A stretch of DNA of 64,000 nucleotides, from NCBI RefSeq assembly GCF_002220365.1, contig NZ_MTHB01000111.1, positions 42,618-106,617 on the forward strand, written 5' to 3'. The position numbers and the translations under genes were made by a program. Within the stretch, counting starts at the first letter, position 1. Each line of letters opens with the position of its first letter. This document shows positions 45,538-53,910 of the stretch, in pieces. Origin of the DNA: Caballeronia sordidicola. GTDB lineage: Bacteria > Pseudomonadota > Gammaproteobacteria > Burkholderiales > Burkholderiaceae. The notes beneath the pieces were generated by a model. That model ran no database searches and was not told where the DNA came from. It was given only the letters and a program-made list of their open reading frames with translations.

Positions 45538-46836
45538 ATGACGACGTCAGCACCGGCGGACGCTGCGCTTTACGCGCGTTTCGCGGAGATATTCGAGCAC
45601 ATCGGCAACGGGACCATAGAACGTGAGCAGGGCCGTGAACTCGCTCGCGATGCCGTCCAGAGTTTGAAAGACAGCGGCTTTACCGCCTTGCGGGTACCGC
45701 GCGAATATGGCGGCAGCGGCGTTTCTTTGCCGCAATATTTTCGCCTCCTGACGCGTCTGGGCGAAGCCGATTCGAACCTGCCGCAGATCATTCGCGCGCA
45801 CTCGGGTTTCATCGAGCAGCAACTGGAAACCGGCGATGACGCAACACGTGAGCGCTGGCTGGGTCGGATTGCGAAAGGCGAGACCATTGGAGCGGCTACC
45901 TCGGAGCGCACCGGCTCCACGCACAACAGCGTAACCGTCACGCCCGATGCGGACCCGGGCTTTGTTCTGCTGAACGGCGAGAAGTACTACAGCACGGGCA
46001 CGCTCTATTCGGAATGGATCAATGTAGCCGCGCACGATGCGCAGACCGATCTCCATGTGCTGGTTCGAAGCGATGCACCGGGGGTGGCCCGCACCGACGA
46101 CTGGGACGGTTTCGGCCAGCGTCTGACCGCTAGTGGTACAACACGTTTCGATAACGTGCGCGTTCCGGTCGATCAGATCCTGTCGCGCTACAAGGCGTCA
46201 GAGCCGCGCCGCAACTCGTTGCTGACCGCGTTCTACCAGACCGTGCATCTGGCGACGCTTGCAGGAATTGCACGCGCGGTTTTGCGCGATGGCGTGGCCT
46301 TCGTCCAGGGCCGTACGCGCACGTTCGGTGTAGCGGGGCAGTCCAGCCCGCGCGACAACCCGCTGGTGCATCGTGTAGTGGGGCGTCTCGCGAGTCTCGC
46401 ATATTCGGCTGAAGCGCTGGTTGAGTCGGTAGCTGCGGCGCTCGACCGCGTGCATCGGGCGCGTAACGCGGGCGTGGCGACGACAGCGGACTACATTGCC
46501 GTCGATATCCAGGCGTACCAGGCGCAGCAGATCGTGCTTGAGCAAGTGCTCGAGGCAGCTACGCTGCTATTCGAAGTGGGCGGGGCGTCAGCGACGAGCG
46601 AGCCACGCCGGCTCGATCGCCACTGGCGCAACGCACGCGTGATTGCATCGCACAATCCGGCGATCCAGCGTGAGGCCGCGGTCGGCAATTACCATCTGAA
46701 CGGCGCTGCGCCCGAAGAGCGATTCAGTCTCTCGCATGGCGCTGCGGATGCGGCTACGCCCGCCTTCAAACAAGGCGCGGTGGACGGGGGGAAGTCGGTG
46801 GTACAGGACGATGCATTTGCCAAGACTGGCAGATAG
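45538..46836 (+). CDS. SfnB/DszC-like acyl-CoA-dehydrogenase-family monooxygenase
   Basis: This 432-aa flavoprotein has the acyl-CoA dehydrogenase fold but shows features of the SfnB/DszC branch: LRVPREYGGSGVSLPQYFRL, GAATSERTGSTHNSV, FDNVRVPVDQIL, and a C-terminal HNPAIQREAAVGNYHLNG where enzymes of this branch end. Such proteins use FMNH2 and O2 to oxidise sulfur compounds (dibenzothiophene, dimethyl sulfone pathways). It pairs naturally with the divergent NtaA-type enzymes. The ATG at 45538 has GGAG 8 nt upstream. The reductase is not nearby. Confidence 0.85.
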   Translation: MTTSAPADAALYARFAEIFEHIGNGTIEREQGRELARDAVQSLKDSGFTALRVPREYGGSGVSLPQYFRLLTRLGEADSNLPQIIRAHSGFIEQQLETGDDATRERWLGRIAKGETIGAATSERTGSTHNSVTVTPDADPGFVLLNGEKYYSTGTLYSEWINVAAHDAQTDLHVLVRSDAPGVARTDDWDGFGQRLTASGTTRFDNVRVPVDQILSRYKASEPRRNSLLTAFYQTVHLATLAGIARAVLRDGVAFVQGRTRTFGVAGQSSPRDNPLVHRVVGRLASLAYSAEALVESVAAALDRVHRARNAGVATTADYIAVDIQAYQAQQIVLEQVLEAATLLFEVGGASATSEPRRLDRHWRNARVIASHNPAIQREAAVGNYHLNGAAPEERFSLSHGAADAATPAFKQGAVDGGKSVVQDDAFAKTGR

Positions 46837-46945
46837 AACGAAGAGAATGAAGCGAACGAGAACGAAGCGAACGGAGGTCGGGTTTTTTTGCGGCCTCGAT
46901 TATCGATGATGCATTACCGTGTGTCGGGACGCAAGAAGTGACCAC

Positions 46946-46997
46946 GGGGCGTGACCAGCGATGGTCGCGCCCCGCCTTCATCCGCGTGACGGATGAA
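46946..46997 (-). terminator. Twin hairpins downstream of cspA
   Basis: GGGGCGTGACC/GGTCGCGCCCC (46946-46973, one wobble) and TTCATCCG/CGGATGAA (46977-46997) lie 3' of cspA on its strand, 30-80 nt after the stop. Neither has a clear T tract on that strand. They probably form the cspA transcript end. Confidence 0.5.
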
Positions 46998-47026
46998 AAC
47001 CTGCCGCCGTGGCGGCCGGATGAAAC

Positions 47027-47230
47027 TCAGGCCGGCACGATGTTCGATGCCTGCTTGCCCTTTGGCCCCTGTTTTACCTCAAACGTTACCTTCTGATTTT
47101 CCTGAAGGCTTTTGAATCCTTCTGCCTTGATTTCCGAAAAGTGTGCGAACAGATCTTCGCCGCCGTCATCGGGAGTGATGAAGCCGAAGCCTTTTGCATC
47201 GTTGAACCATTTGACCGTACCGGTTGCCAT
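47027..47230 (-). CDS. cspA: Cold-shock protein CspA family
   Basis: This 67-aa OB-fold RNA chaperone has intact RNP1 (KGFGFITP) and RNP2 (DLFAHFSEI). It melts RNA structure and is often cold- or growth-regulated. The ATG at 47230 ([14 protein letters not shown]) is the family start; the frame is open four codons further. A long A+T-rich leader region lies upstream, as usual for csp genes whose mRNA leader governs expression, but no specific cold box could be verified. Confidence 0.95.
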   Translation of the reverse strand: MATGTVKWFNDAKGFGFITPDDGGEDLFAHFSEIKAEGFKSLQENQKVTFEVKQGPKGKQASNIVPA

Positions 47231-47918
47231 GAGCGTATCCAAAATTTAGAGCTAACGAGTGAAATAAAACCAGAGCGCCGAGCCGCGTCGCATTGCATTG
47301 TTGTGACAAGACTTCTCTAAGTCCATGAGCGCGTCCGTAACAAAAAGTCGCTGCGGCGCAATGCGCTATTGGAATTATGGCGAATCAATTGTACGCCGCG
47401 CCAATAATTATTGAAGCTTTCCAAACCGGAAAAGATGCAATGCGGGTGGAATAGGGAATTCAGTCGCTCACTGAGGCCGCGACAAGCCCAAATAATGGGC
47501 CTTGAAAGGCTTTTTGGCGCTTATCCAGCAGCTGACAAGTTGGAAGGGATTCTCCCGATTGTTAGTACGGGCGGTCGCTGCATATGGCGAAAATGCACTT
47601 GACGATTGCGGAATGCACATCATTTAGCTTGCTGGTAATTGCATGCCGTCGGTTTGGAAGTAATTTTATCCGGCAGGAATGGATCATAGAGGCATGCTCG
47701 GACGACTTTACCGGATCAACGGAAATTTAATGCGACTGGAATGGTTTGCTGCAACAAAAAGCGCTATTGCATCGCTTTATCAAACAACTTTCCGGCATTG
47801 TGAGGTCATCTTGACGCCGGACTAAGCCGTTGCCACGACACATCGCTTTAGTGAAGCGGTAATGCTGCCTGCGCAAAGAGAAGCCCGTTTCATAACCATC
47901 CAAGCGTAGGGGGCGGCC
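47231..47918. other. Long intergenic region with the cspA leader
   Basis: This 688-nt A+T-richer region lies between divergent cspA and the methyltransferase gene. The part near 47231-47420 should contain the cspA promoter and leader. Short frames here lack codon bias and ribosome sites. Nothing else is supported. Confidence 0.5.
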
Positions 47919-48764
47919 GTGACTCGTAAGGAAAAGGCGAATCTCGCAAAAGCCAGGAAACGCTACGCCAGGCTCATGGCTGCCGCGAGCAAGTCTGCGG
48001 ATCCGAGGCTTGAACGCGTGTTCGAACTCGTGCCTCGTGAGGCGTTCCTGCCTCCTGGTCCGTGGAAGATCATGGTGGACAACGAGTACTTCGAGACCCC
48101 CAGCGCGGATCCCGTCTGTCTCTACCAGAACGCCCTGGTTGCGCTGGATGCCACCAAGGGAATTAATAACGGCGAGCCGTTCCTCCACGCAGCTTGGCTC
48201 GGTGCAGCCGCGCCGCAACGGGGCAACGTCGTGTGCCATATCGGCGCGGGTGCCGGTTACTACACCGCAATTCTTTCCGTGCTCGCGCTCCCTGGCGGTT
48301 GGGTAGAGGCGTTCGAAATTGACCCGGGCTTGGCTGAGCGGGCGCGCAAGAACTTGCAAGCGTTCGAGGGCATAACCGTGACGCAAGGCGACGCGACCAA
48401 GTTGCCTTTGCCGGCGTCGGATCTGATCTATGTGAACGCAGGCGTCCTGGCGCCGCCGAGTGGCTGGCTTCAGGCGCTGCGTCCGCAAGGCCGCTTGATC
48501 TTTCCCTGGCGCCCATCCGGCGAAGTCGGGCTAACCCTTCTGATCACGCGAACCGACGCGGGTTTTGAAGCGAAACCGCTCATGAACTCGTGGTTCATCC
48601 CTTGCGTCGGCGGAGCATCGACTGCGGATGGGTTTGTGAAGGCACCCGACGCTCACGCAGCGTGGTCCGTCAGGTCGGCATGGCTCACGTCAGAGCGTGT
48701 ACCGGACAAGACTGCGGTCGTTGCTTACCAACATGTCTGGTTCTCCTCATCGGCCTTGGGTTGA
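47919..48764 (+). CDS. Protein-L-isoaspartate O-methyltransferase-like protein
   Basis: This 281-aa SAM-dependent methyltransferase has motif I VCHIGAGAGYYTAIL (about 105-119), the acidic motif II VEAFEIDPGLAERA, and the PCMT-like N-terminal REAFLPPGPW region where true PCMTs have RxxFVP. It is longer than PCMT (about 210 aa), with an added C-terminal domain, so substrate repair of isoaspartyl residues is only suggested. GTG start; the ribosome site (GGGGG) is weak. It is convergent with the FAD/NAD(P) gene. Confidence 0.75.
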   Translation: MTRKEKANLAKARKRYARLMAAASKSADPRLERVFELVPREAFLPPGPWKIMVDNEYFETPSADPVCLYQNALVALDATKGINNGEPFLHAAWLGAAAPQRGNVVCHIGAGAGYYTAILSVLALPGGWVEAFEIDPGLAERARKNLQAFEGITVTQGDATKLPLPASDLIYVNAGVLAPPSGWLQALRPQGRLIFPWRPSGEVGLTLLITRTDAGFEAKPLMNSWFIPCVGGASTADGFVKAPDAHAAWSVRSAWLTSERVPDKTAVVAYQHVWFSSSALG

Positions 48765-48786
48765 TGCATGCAGCCACTAGCACGCG

Positions 48787-50217
48787 TCAACGCGATGTCG
48801 ATGTCGATGGATAGGCGAGCAGGCTGCCATCCTTGAGCACCCGTTCCAGATGACGAGCGATGTCGGGTGCGCCGGTCATTTCGCCGAAGCTTCCGCGTGT
48901 CATCGGGCCGAAGGCCAGCAAACCGGGCGACACCTCGCCGTCCGCATTCCTGAGCTGGCTCCGAAGGTCGGTGTCGAGTCCGATGCGCACCGCATCCAGC
49001 CGCGCGAGTCCACCCTCCAACAGCGACTTCACGAGCGGATTCCGGTCGATATCACGTGCGGGTCCCGTGCAGAAAACCACCGCGTCGAAATCGTGCTCTT
49101 CATGCCTGCCGCCTGGACGTCGCAGGCTGGCGCTCAAGCGTTCTGCCACGCGCCTGATCCCTACGATACCCGCCGTGGAAACGCTCATCTGACCGCTCTC
49201 GATTGCCCGCTCGATAGCAGTATGAATTTGCGGCGCGATGCGAAAGCGATGCACGTCCCAGAACGGCAGCAGCCTTTTCACCACCCGAGCTTGTTCGCGT
49301 GAAGGCAACGCGTTCCAGATGCGGGGAAGATCGAAACGCAGGGCGTCGGCGGCGGGTTGCCAGCCGATGCGGGCCTCGTCGCGCGCAATCCTCTGCCTGA
49401 GCATGCGTACGAGTTCACGGGCGCTGGCGGGCGGGGCGGCGTCATCGAGGAAATCGGCGGCATCGGAGAAGAGTCCATGCGGCTGGGCGCGCAATCCCCG
49501 TCGAGAAATTGCCGTGATGCGTCCGGTATGCGCGCGTTCGATCAGCGTGACGGCGACGTCCGCCATCGTCAGGCCAGTACCGACCAGCAGCACGGACGCG
49601 TCTCGCGGGATCGCGCTTAACGCGTCCTTTGCCCACGGATGCGTGATCAGCCGGGGATCGTGCAAAGCCTGTTCGTCGATGATGCCCGGTGGTTTGGAAG
49701 ACGTATGGCCAAAACACAACGCAACGCGATGCGCATCCAGATGCGAACCGTCGTCGAGCGTGACCGCATAACCTGAATCAATCTTACGCAGCCCGGTAGC
49801 GGTGGCTCGCCGATGCCTCACCCGCACATGCGAGGCCGCCTCGGCCACAACATCGTTCAAGGTCGCGGCGACATACTCTCCGTATCGCGCACGTGACACG
49901 TAGTAGCTGCCCTGGCCGTCGCTGCTGCCGGCATCGATTGCGTCGTGCGCCATGAGCCAGCGCGTGGCATGTGCGGAGTCGCCTGCGAACAGGCTCATCC
50001 GGTCGCTCGGTACGTTGATCCGATGCAGCGGGTCCGACGTTCCATAGGCGATACCCCGGCCGAGTTCCGCCGACGGTTCCACAATGGTGAAGTCGAGATC
50101 GACGCCAACCGGGCAGGCATGAATGGCATGAATAACAAATGCGACGCCGGTAAAGCCGCCACCGATCACGACGATGTTCAACGGGATGTGTCCGGGAGTG
50201 TTCAAGAGAGTGCTCAC
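48787..50217 (-). CDS. FAD/NAD(P)-binding oxidoreductase
   Basis: This 476-aa protein has an N-terminal Rossmann motif VVIGGGFTGVAFVIHAI, the downstream GRGIAYGTSDPLHRINVPSD typical of the FAD-NAD(P)-binding (HcbG-like) family, a second nucleotide motif VLLVGTGLTMADVAVTLIE near 215, and a C-terminal FCTGPARD segment. The electron partner is unknown. It starts at GTG 50217. It lies downstream of monooxygenase paralogue 3 on the same strand but separated by 341 nt, so joint function in sulfur or flavin chemistry is only contextual. Confidence 0.78.
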   Translation of the reverse strand: MSTLLNTPGHIPLNIVVIGGGFTGVAFVIHAIHACPVGVDLDFTIVEPSAELGRGIAYGTSDPLHRINVPSDRMSLFAGDSAHATRWLMAHDAIDAGSSDGQGSYYVSRARYGEYVAATLNDVVAEAASHVRVRHRRATATGLRKIDSGYAVTLDDGSHLDAHRVALCFGHTSSKPPGIIDEQALHDPRLITHPWAKDALSAIPRDASVLLVGTGLTMADVAVTLIERAHTGRITAISRRGLRAQPHGLFSDAADFLDDAAPPASARELVRMLRQRIARDEARIGWQPAADALRFDLPRIWNALPSREQARVVKRLLPFWDVHRFRIAPQIHTAIERAIESGQMSVSTAGIVGIRRVAERLSASLRRPGGRHEEHDFDAVVFCTGPARDIDRNPLVKSLLEGGLARLDAVRIGLDTDLRSQLRNADGEVSPGLLAFGPMTRGSFGEMTGAPDIARHLERVLKDGSLLAYPSTSTSR

Positions 50218-50558
50218 GATGCTGAAGCGTCGAGGATACCTCAGCCAATACGCCGGGTGAACGCTCTGTAAAGTTTGAAATTTGCTAAGCTTGTGAAGAT
50301 TTGGTGGGATTGAAACCGAGGCCGAATTTGATCTGCGGCGAGCCTGCTCACACTTTCATCTCAACAATTGGCGGACTGGGCGAAAGTGGTAGTTTATGTT
50401 GGATGACTAAGGATCGGATCGCAGGATCGGGTTCACTGACATCATCAGTGACGGGCCACGCCGTATATTCAGTTTTTTTTGTGCGTTCATGAAAGATGAA
50501 CAAAGCAAATATTTGAACAGAACGTGCTCTATGCGTTTGAACGTGCAGCCCGCCGTCA
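50218..50558. other. Intergenic region with a small hairpin
   Basis: This 341-nt stretch has no gene. TCACTGA (50433-50439) and TCAGTGA (50445-50451) form a perfect 7-bp stem with a CATCA loop. An 8-nt T run lies on the plus strand at about 50473-50480. It could end the minus-strand paralogue 3 transcript or be an operator. Confidence 0.45.
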
Positions 50559-51938
50559 TCACTTTGCATGGTCCCGGCGAAACGACGCGCCCGTATGCTC
50601 ATCCGGCAACTTCGCGCCGCGCTTGAATAACTTCTCGCGCAAGGTTCCGTCGGCGTAAGCAGTCTTGTACACACCGCGCGCCTGCAATTCGGGAATGACG
50701 AGGTCGATGAAGTCCTCGTAACTTTCGGGCGTCACGGTACGCGTCAGATTAAAACCGTCAACGCCGGTTTCATCCATCCACGACTCCAGCGCATCAGCCA
50801 CTTGCACCGGATCGCCGACGATGGTGGTAAACCGCCCACCGAGTTTCAACTGGTCGAGCAGGCGCCGCACGGTCCAGCCGGATTGCCCGTCCGTCACCCG
50901 CTGCACCGACGACTCTATGCCCCGGCTCTTGTGACCGCCCGGCGGTTCGAGTTCGTCGTCGAGACCGAACTTCGAATAATCAATACCACTGCCCGCCGCA
51001 AAGTGCGCGAGTCCCGCTTCGGCGCTCGCATGGCTCGCGTACTCGGCGAACTTCTCCTCGGCTTCGGCCGTAGTGCGTCCCACCACAACGGTGATACCCA
51101 TGAACACCTTGAGACCAGCAGGGTCCCGGCCAGCTTCGGCCGCTTGCTTGCGTAGTGCATCGACGAGCTTGCGCGTACCTTCCTTGCTCTGGCTTGATAC
51201 GAATACACACTCGGCATGACGGATCGCAAACGCCTGTCCCCGTCCCGACGAACCCGCCTGGAACAACACAGGCGTGCGTTGCGGCGAGGGCTCGGACAAG
51301 TGATAACCCTCTACGTCGTAGTAGCGGCCGTGATGGTTGACCTTATGGATCTTCTCCGGATTCGCGAACACGCGTGTACCGCGGTCACGCACCACCGCGT
51401 CGTCTTCCCAACTGCCTTCCCAGAGCTTGTACGTGATGTCGAGGTATTCGTCGGCGCGGTCGTAGCGTTCGTCGTGGGCAATCTGCTCGGTGAGGCCCAT
51501 CGCACGCGCGGCACTGTCGAGATAACCGGTCACGATGTTCCAGCCGATCCGCCCCTCGGTCAGATGATCGAGCGTGGAAAAACGTCGTGCCAGAAGATAG
51601 GGTGCTTCGTAGGTCAGGTTCACCGTAACGCCGAAACCAAGATGTTGCGTGACGGCCGCCATGGCGGATACCAGCATCAGGGGATCGTTGACCGGTAACT
51701 GTATGGATTCCTTCAGCGTCAGGTCGACCGACGCCTGGTAAACGTCATACGCCCCCACGATATCCGCAATAAAAAGTCCGTCGAACAACCCGCGTTCAAG
51801 CAATTTCGCAAGATCCGTCCAGTATGAAAGCTTTCGGTAATCTTGTGACTGGTCACGTGGATGCGTCCACAAACCATGATTGATATGGCCAACACAGTTC
51901 ATGTTGAACGCGTTCAAAAGGATCTTTTTCTTGCTCAT
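50559..51938 (-). CDS. NtaA/SnaA/DszA-family FMN-dependent monooxygenase (3)
   Basis: This 459-aa third paralogue shows MNCVGHINHGLWTHPRDQS, an N-terminal form seen in DszA/SnaA-like members, GLFIADIVGAYDVYQ, TLDHLTEGRIGWNIVTGYLD, ERYDRADEYLDITYKLWEGS and QAGSSGRGQAFAIRHAE. It differs more from paralogues 1 and 2 than they do from each other. It is divergent from HU across 358 nt. Substrate unknown; sulfone, sulfonate ester or nitrilotriacetate-like compounds are possible. Confidence 0.85.
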   Translation of the reverse strand: MSKKKILLNAFNMNCVGHINHGLWTHPRDQSQDYRKLSYWTDLAKLLERGLFDGLFIADIVGAYDVYQASVDLTLKESIQLPVNDPLMLVSAMAAVTQHLGFGVTVNLTYEAPYLLARRFSTLDHLTEGRIGWNIVTGYLDSAARAMGLTEQIAHDERYDRADEYLDITYKLWEGSWEDDAVVRDRGTRVFANPEKIHKVNHHGRYYDVEGYHLSEPSPQRTPVLFQAGSSGRGQAFAIRHAECVFVSSQSKEGTRKLVDALRKQAAEAGRDPAGLKVFMGITVVVGRTTAEAEEKFAEYASHASAEAGLAHFAAGSGIDYSKFGLDDELEPPGGHKSRGIESSVQRVTDGQSGWTVRRLLDQLKLGGRFTTIVGDPVQVADALESWMDETGVDGFNLTRTVTPESYEDFIDLVIPELQARGVYKTAYADGTLREKLFKRGAKLPDEHTGASFRRDHAK

Positions 51939-52296
51939 GGGAGTAGCGCGCAGTGGACAGTGCGGAGGAAGGGGAGTGAACGAAGGCCACGAAACCAGCC
52001 TATATAATGCGGTTTTAGCAGCGTTTCAACGATAAAGGCAACAAGAATGCTTACACAGCTTCAGTGTGTTGCGAACGATTGAATTCGCATTTGCATTCCA
52101 TGACATTGCGATTTATCGCACCATGTCGTCGCCCGTTGACCGAAATCGCAGACGTAAAGAGAACGAAACCGGGGACAAACCCGCAACAAATTCGAACGAA
52201 AACGGATTTGCCTCTAGCGTGCGTGTCCGGTAAGGTGACGCTTCCGCCATGTAATCGCATGGGCAGTGCGTTGTACCCATCTTTGAGAAAACAGAA
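51939..52296. promoter_or_regulatory. Divergent promoter region of monooxygenase 3 and HU
   Basis: This is a 358-nt non-coding stretch with no repeat or operator that I can identify. GAGAAAAC precedes the HU ATG. Short antisense frames lack support. Confidence 0.45.
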
Positions 52297-52572
52297 ATGA
52301 ACAAGCAAGAACTCGTTGACGCCGTGGCGTCCGCCACCGGCACGAGCAAAGCCGCGGCTGCTGAAGCTATTGATGCATTTATCTCTACTGTTACGCAAGC
52401 CGTTGTCAGCGGCGACAGCGTTCAGTTCGTGGGTTTCGGCACCTTCAGCACCGGCGCACGCGCCGCGCGCACGGGCCGCAATCCGAAGACCGGCGACACC
52501 ATCCAGATCGCTGCCGCAAAGACGGTCAAGTTTACGGCCGGTAAAGCGTTCAAAGATCTCGTCAATCAGTAA
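52297..52572 (+). CDS. HU-family DNA-binding protein
   Basis: This 91-aa histone-like protein bends DNA non-specifically. It has the DNABII signature [21 protein letters not shown] with the conserved Arg/Pro at the arm tip (RNPKTG), and dimer helices in the first 40 residues ([20 protein letters not shown]). The Ala-rich N-terminus and length fit an HU-beta type. It is monocistronic; the sugar-acid operon is convergent. Confidence 0.95.
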   Translation: MNKQELVDAVASATGTSKAAAAEAIDAFISTVTQAVVSGDSVQFVGFGTFSTGARAARTGRNPKTGDTIQIAAAKTVKFTAGKAFKDLVNQ

Positions 52573-52677
52573 GAATGACGGATGCGTCCTTGCAGCGTTT
52601 TCGGGCAAGGACGCAGTCGAGCGGCGACTGACTTCGTCAGACGAATGTGCCGTATCGATTCAAACGATGATTCAGCC

Positions 52678-53856
52678 TCAGGATGCGCGCGTGCTTTCCA
52701 GCATGCCGCGCAACGCCAGGTTGCTATAAAGCGCACGTACCCCGAACGTCCAGGGCGTTATTTCCGTCGATAAACGCACGGTGTTGACGATCGCGCCCAG
52801 CGACGGCGTAGAGATCGTCACTACGTCGCCCAGATGATGCGTGAAGCCGCCACCGGGCGTGTCGCGATCCTTGATCGGCGAGAACATCGTGCCGAGAAAC
52901 AACATGAAGCCGTCCGGATACTGGTGATGCGCGCCATGCGTCTGCGCAACCAGGTCGGCCGGATCGCGGCTGATCTCACGCATGTGGCTGATGCCGTCCA
53001 GCACAAAACCATCGTCCGCGCCTTCAATGCGCAGTGACACGCTCGCCTCGCGCACGGTGTCGAGCGTGAAGGATCCGTCAAACAGCCGCACGAACGGACC
53101 AATCGAGCATGAACCGTTGTTGTCTTTCGCTCGGCCGAGCAGCAAAGCGGAGCGGCCTTCAATGTCGCGCAGGTTCACGTCGTTGCCGAGCGTCGCACCC
53201 ACGATTCCGCCCGCGCTGTTCACCGCCAGTACGATTTCCGGCTCGGGGTTATTCCACTTCGAAGTGGGATACAAACCCACGTCCGCACCGAATCCAACCG
53301 AGGACATGGGTTGCGATTTGGAAAACACTTCGGCATCCGGACCAATTCCGACTTCCATGTATTGCGACCACGCGCCGCGACGTTCGAGTTCGGCCTTCAA
53401 CTTTTCCGCTGCTTCGGAACCGGGTTTTATCTTCGATAAATCCGCACCGATCAACTCGTTGATCATCGCGCGGGTTTCCTGTGCCTTGCTCGCATCGCCG
53501 CCCGCGTGTTCTTCGATCACGCGTTCGAGCAGGCTCACCGCGAACGTCACGCCACACGCCTTGACTGCTTGCACGTCGCACGGTGCCAGCAAATGCATTG
53601 CGTGGGCGGATGAATCAAGCGACGCGCTGATCAGCGCATCGACTGAGCCTAGCGATTCGCCCTGTACATGGCGCGCGATCTCTACGGCATCGTCGCGATC
53701 GAAAAGATCGGCGGTAGTGGCGACTGTCGATGTGATGTCGACTACTTCGCCGCGCCGCACGACGACCACCGACGGCCCGTTGATGGGTGCGGGCCGCCAG
53801 ACGCGGCCGATCAGCAGCGCTTCGTCAAGGTCGGATGGGAGATAAGCGTGAGGCAT
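52678..53856 (-). CDS. FAH-family 2-keto-3-deoxy-aldonate dehydratase
   Basis: This 392-aa protein has a C-terminal fumarylacetoacetate-hydrolase-fold domain with metal-site residues in NPEPEIVLAVN and DVNLRDIEG, and the loop GTMFSPIKDRDTPGGGFTHH. The length and composition match 2-keto-3-deoxy-D-arabinonate/xylonate dehydratases, which form alpha-ketoglutarate semialdehyde in Weimberg-type pathways. It follows the IlvD/EDD gene by 54 nt; GGAG precedes the ATG. The exact sugar acid (arabinonate, xylonate or another) is not decided by the sequence. The semialdehyde dehydrogenase is not in the window. Confidence 0.82.
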   Translation of the reverse strand: MPHAYLPSDLDEALLIGRVWRPAPINGPSVVVVRRGEVVDITSTVATTADLFDRDDAVEIARHVQGESLGSVDALISASLDSSAHAMHLLAPCDVQAVKACGVTFAVSLLERVIEEHAGGDASKAQETRAMINELIGADLSKIKPGSEAAEKLKAELERRGAWSQYMEVGIGPDAEVFSKSQPMSSVGFGADVGLYPTSKWNNPEPEIVLAVNSAGGIVGATLGNDVNLRDIEGRSALLLGRAKDNNGSCSIGPFVRLFDGSFTLDTVREASVSLRIEGADDGFVLDGISHMREISRDPADLVAQTHGAHHQYPDGFMLFLGTMFSPIKDRDTPGGGFTHHLGDVVTISTPSLGAIVNTVRLSTEITPWTFGVRALYSNLALRGMLESTRAS

Positions 53857-53910
53857 GTCGTGTGTCTCCAGACTGTTTCCAGAAGGATGATGGCCAGGCG
53901 TCGTTGCGCC

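Noticed and set aside
47411..47602. 63-codon plus-strand frame between cspA and the methyltransferase gene
   Set aside because: No ribosome site, no family likeness, and A+T-rich composition unlike the coding DNA around it.
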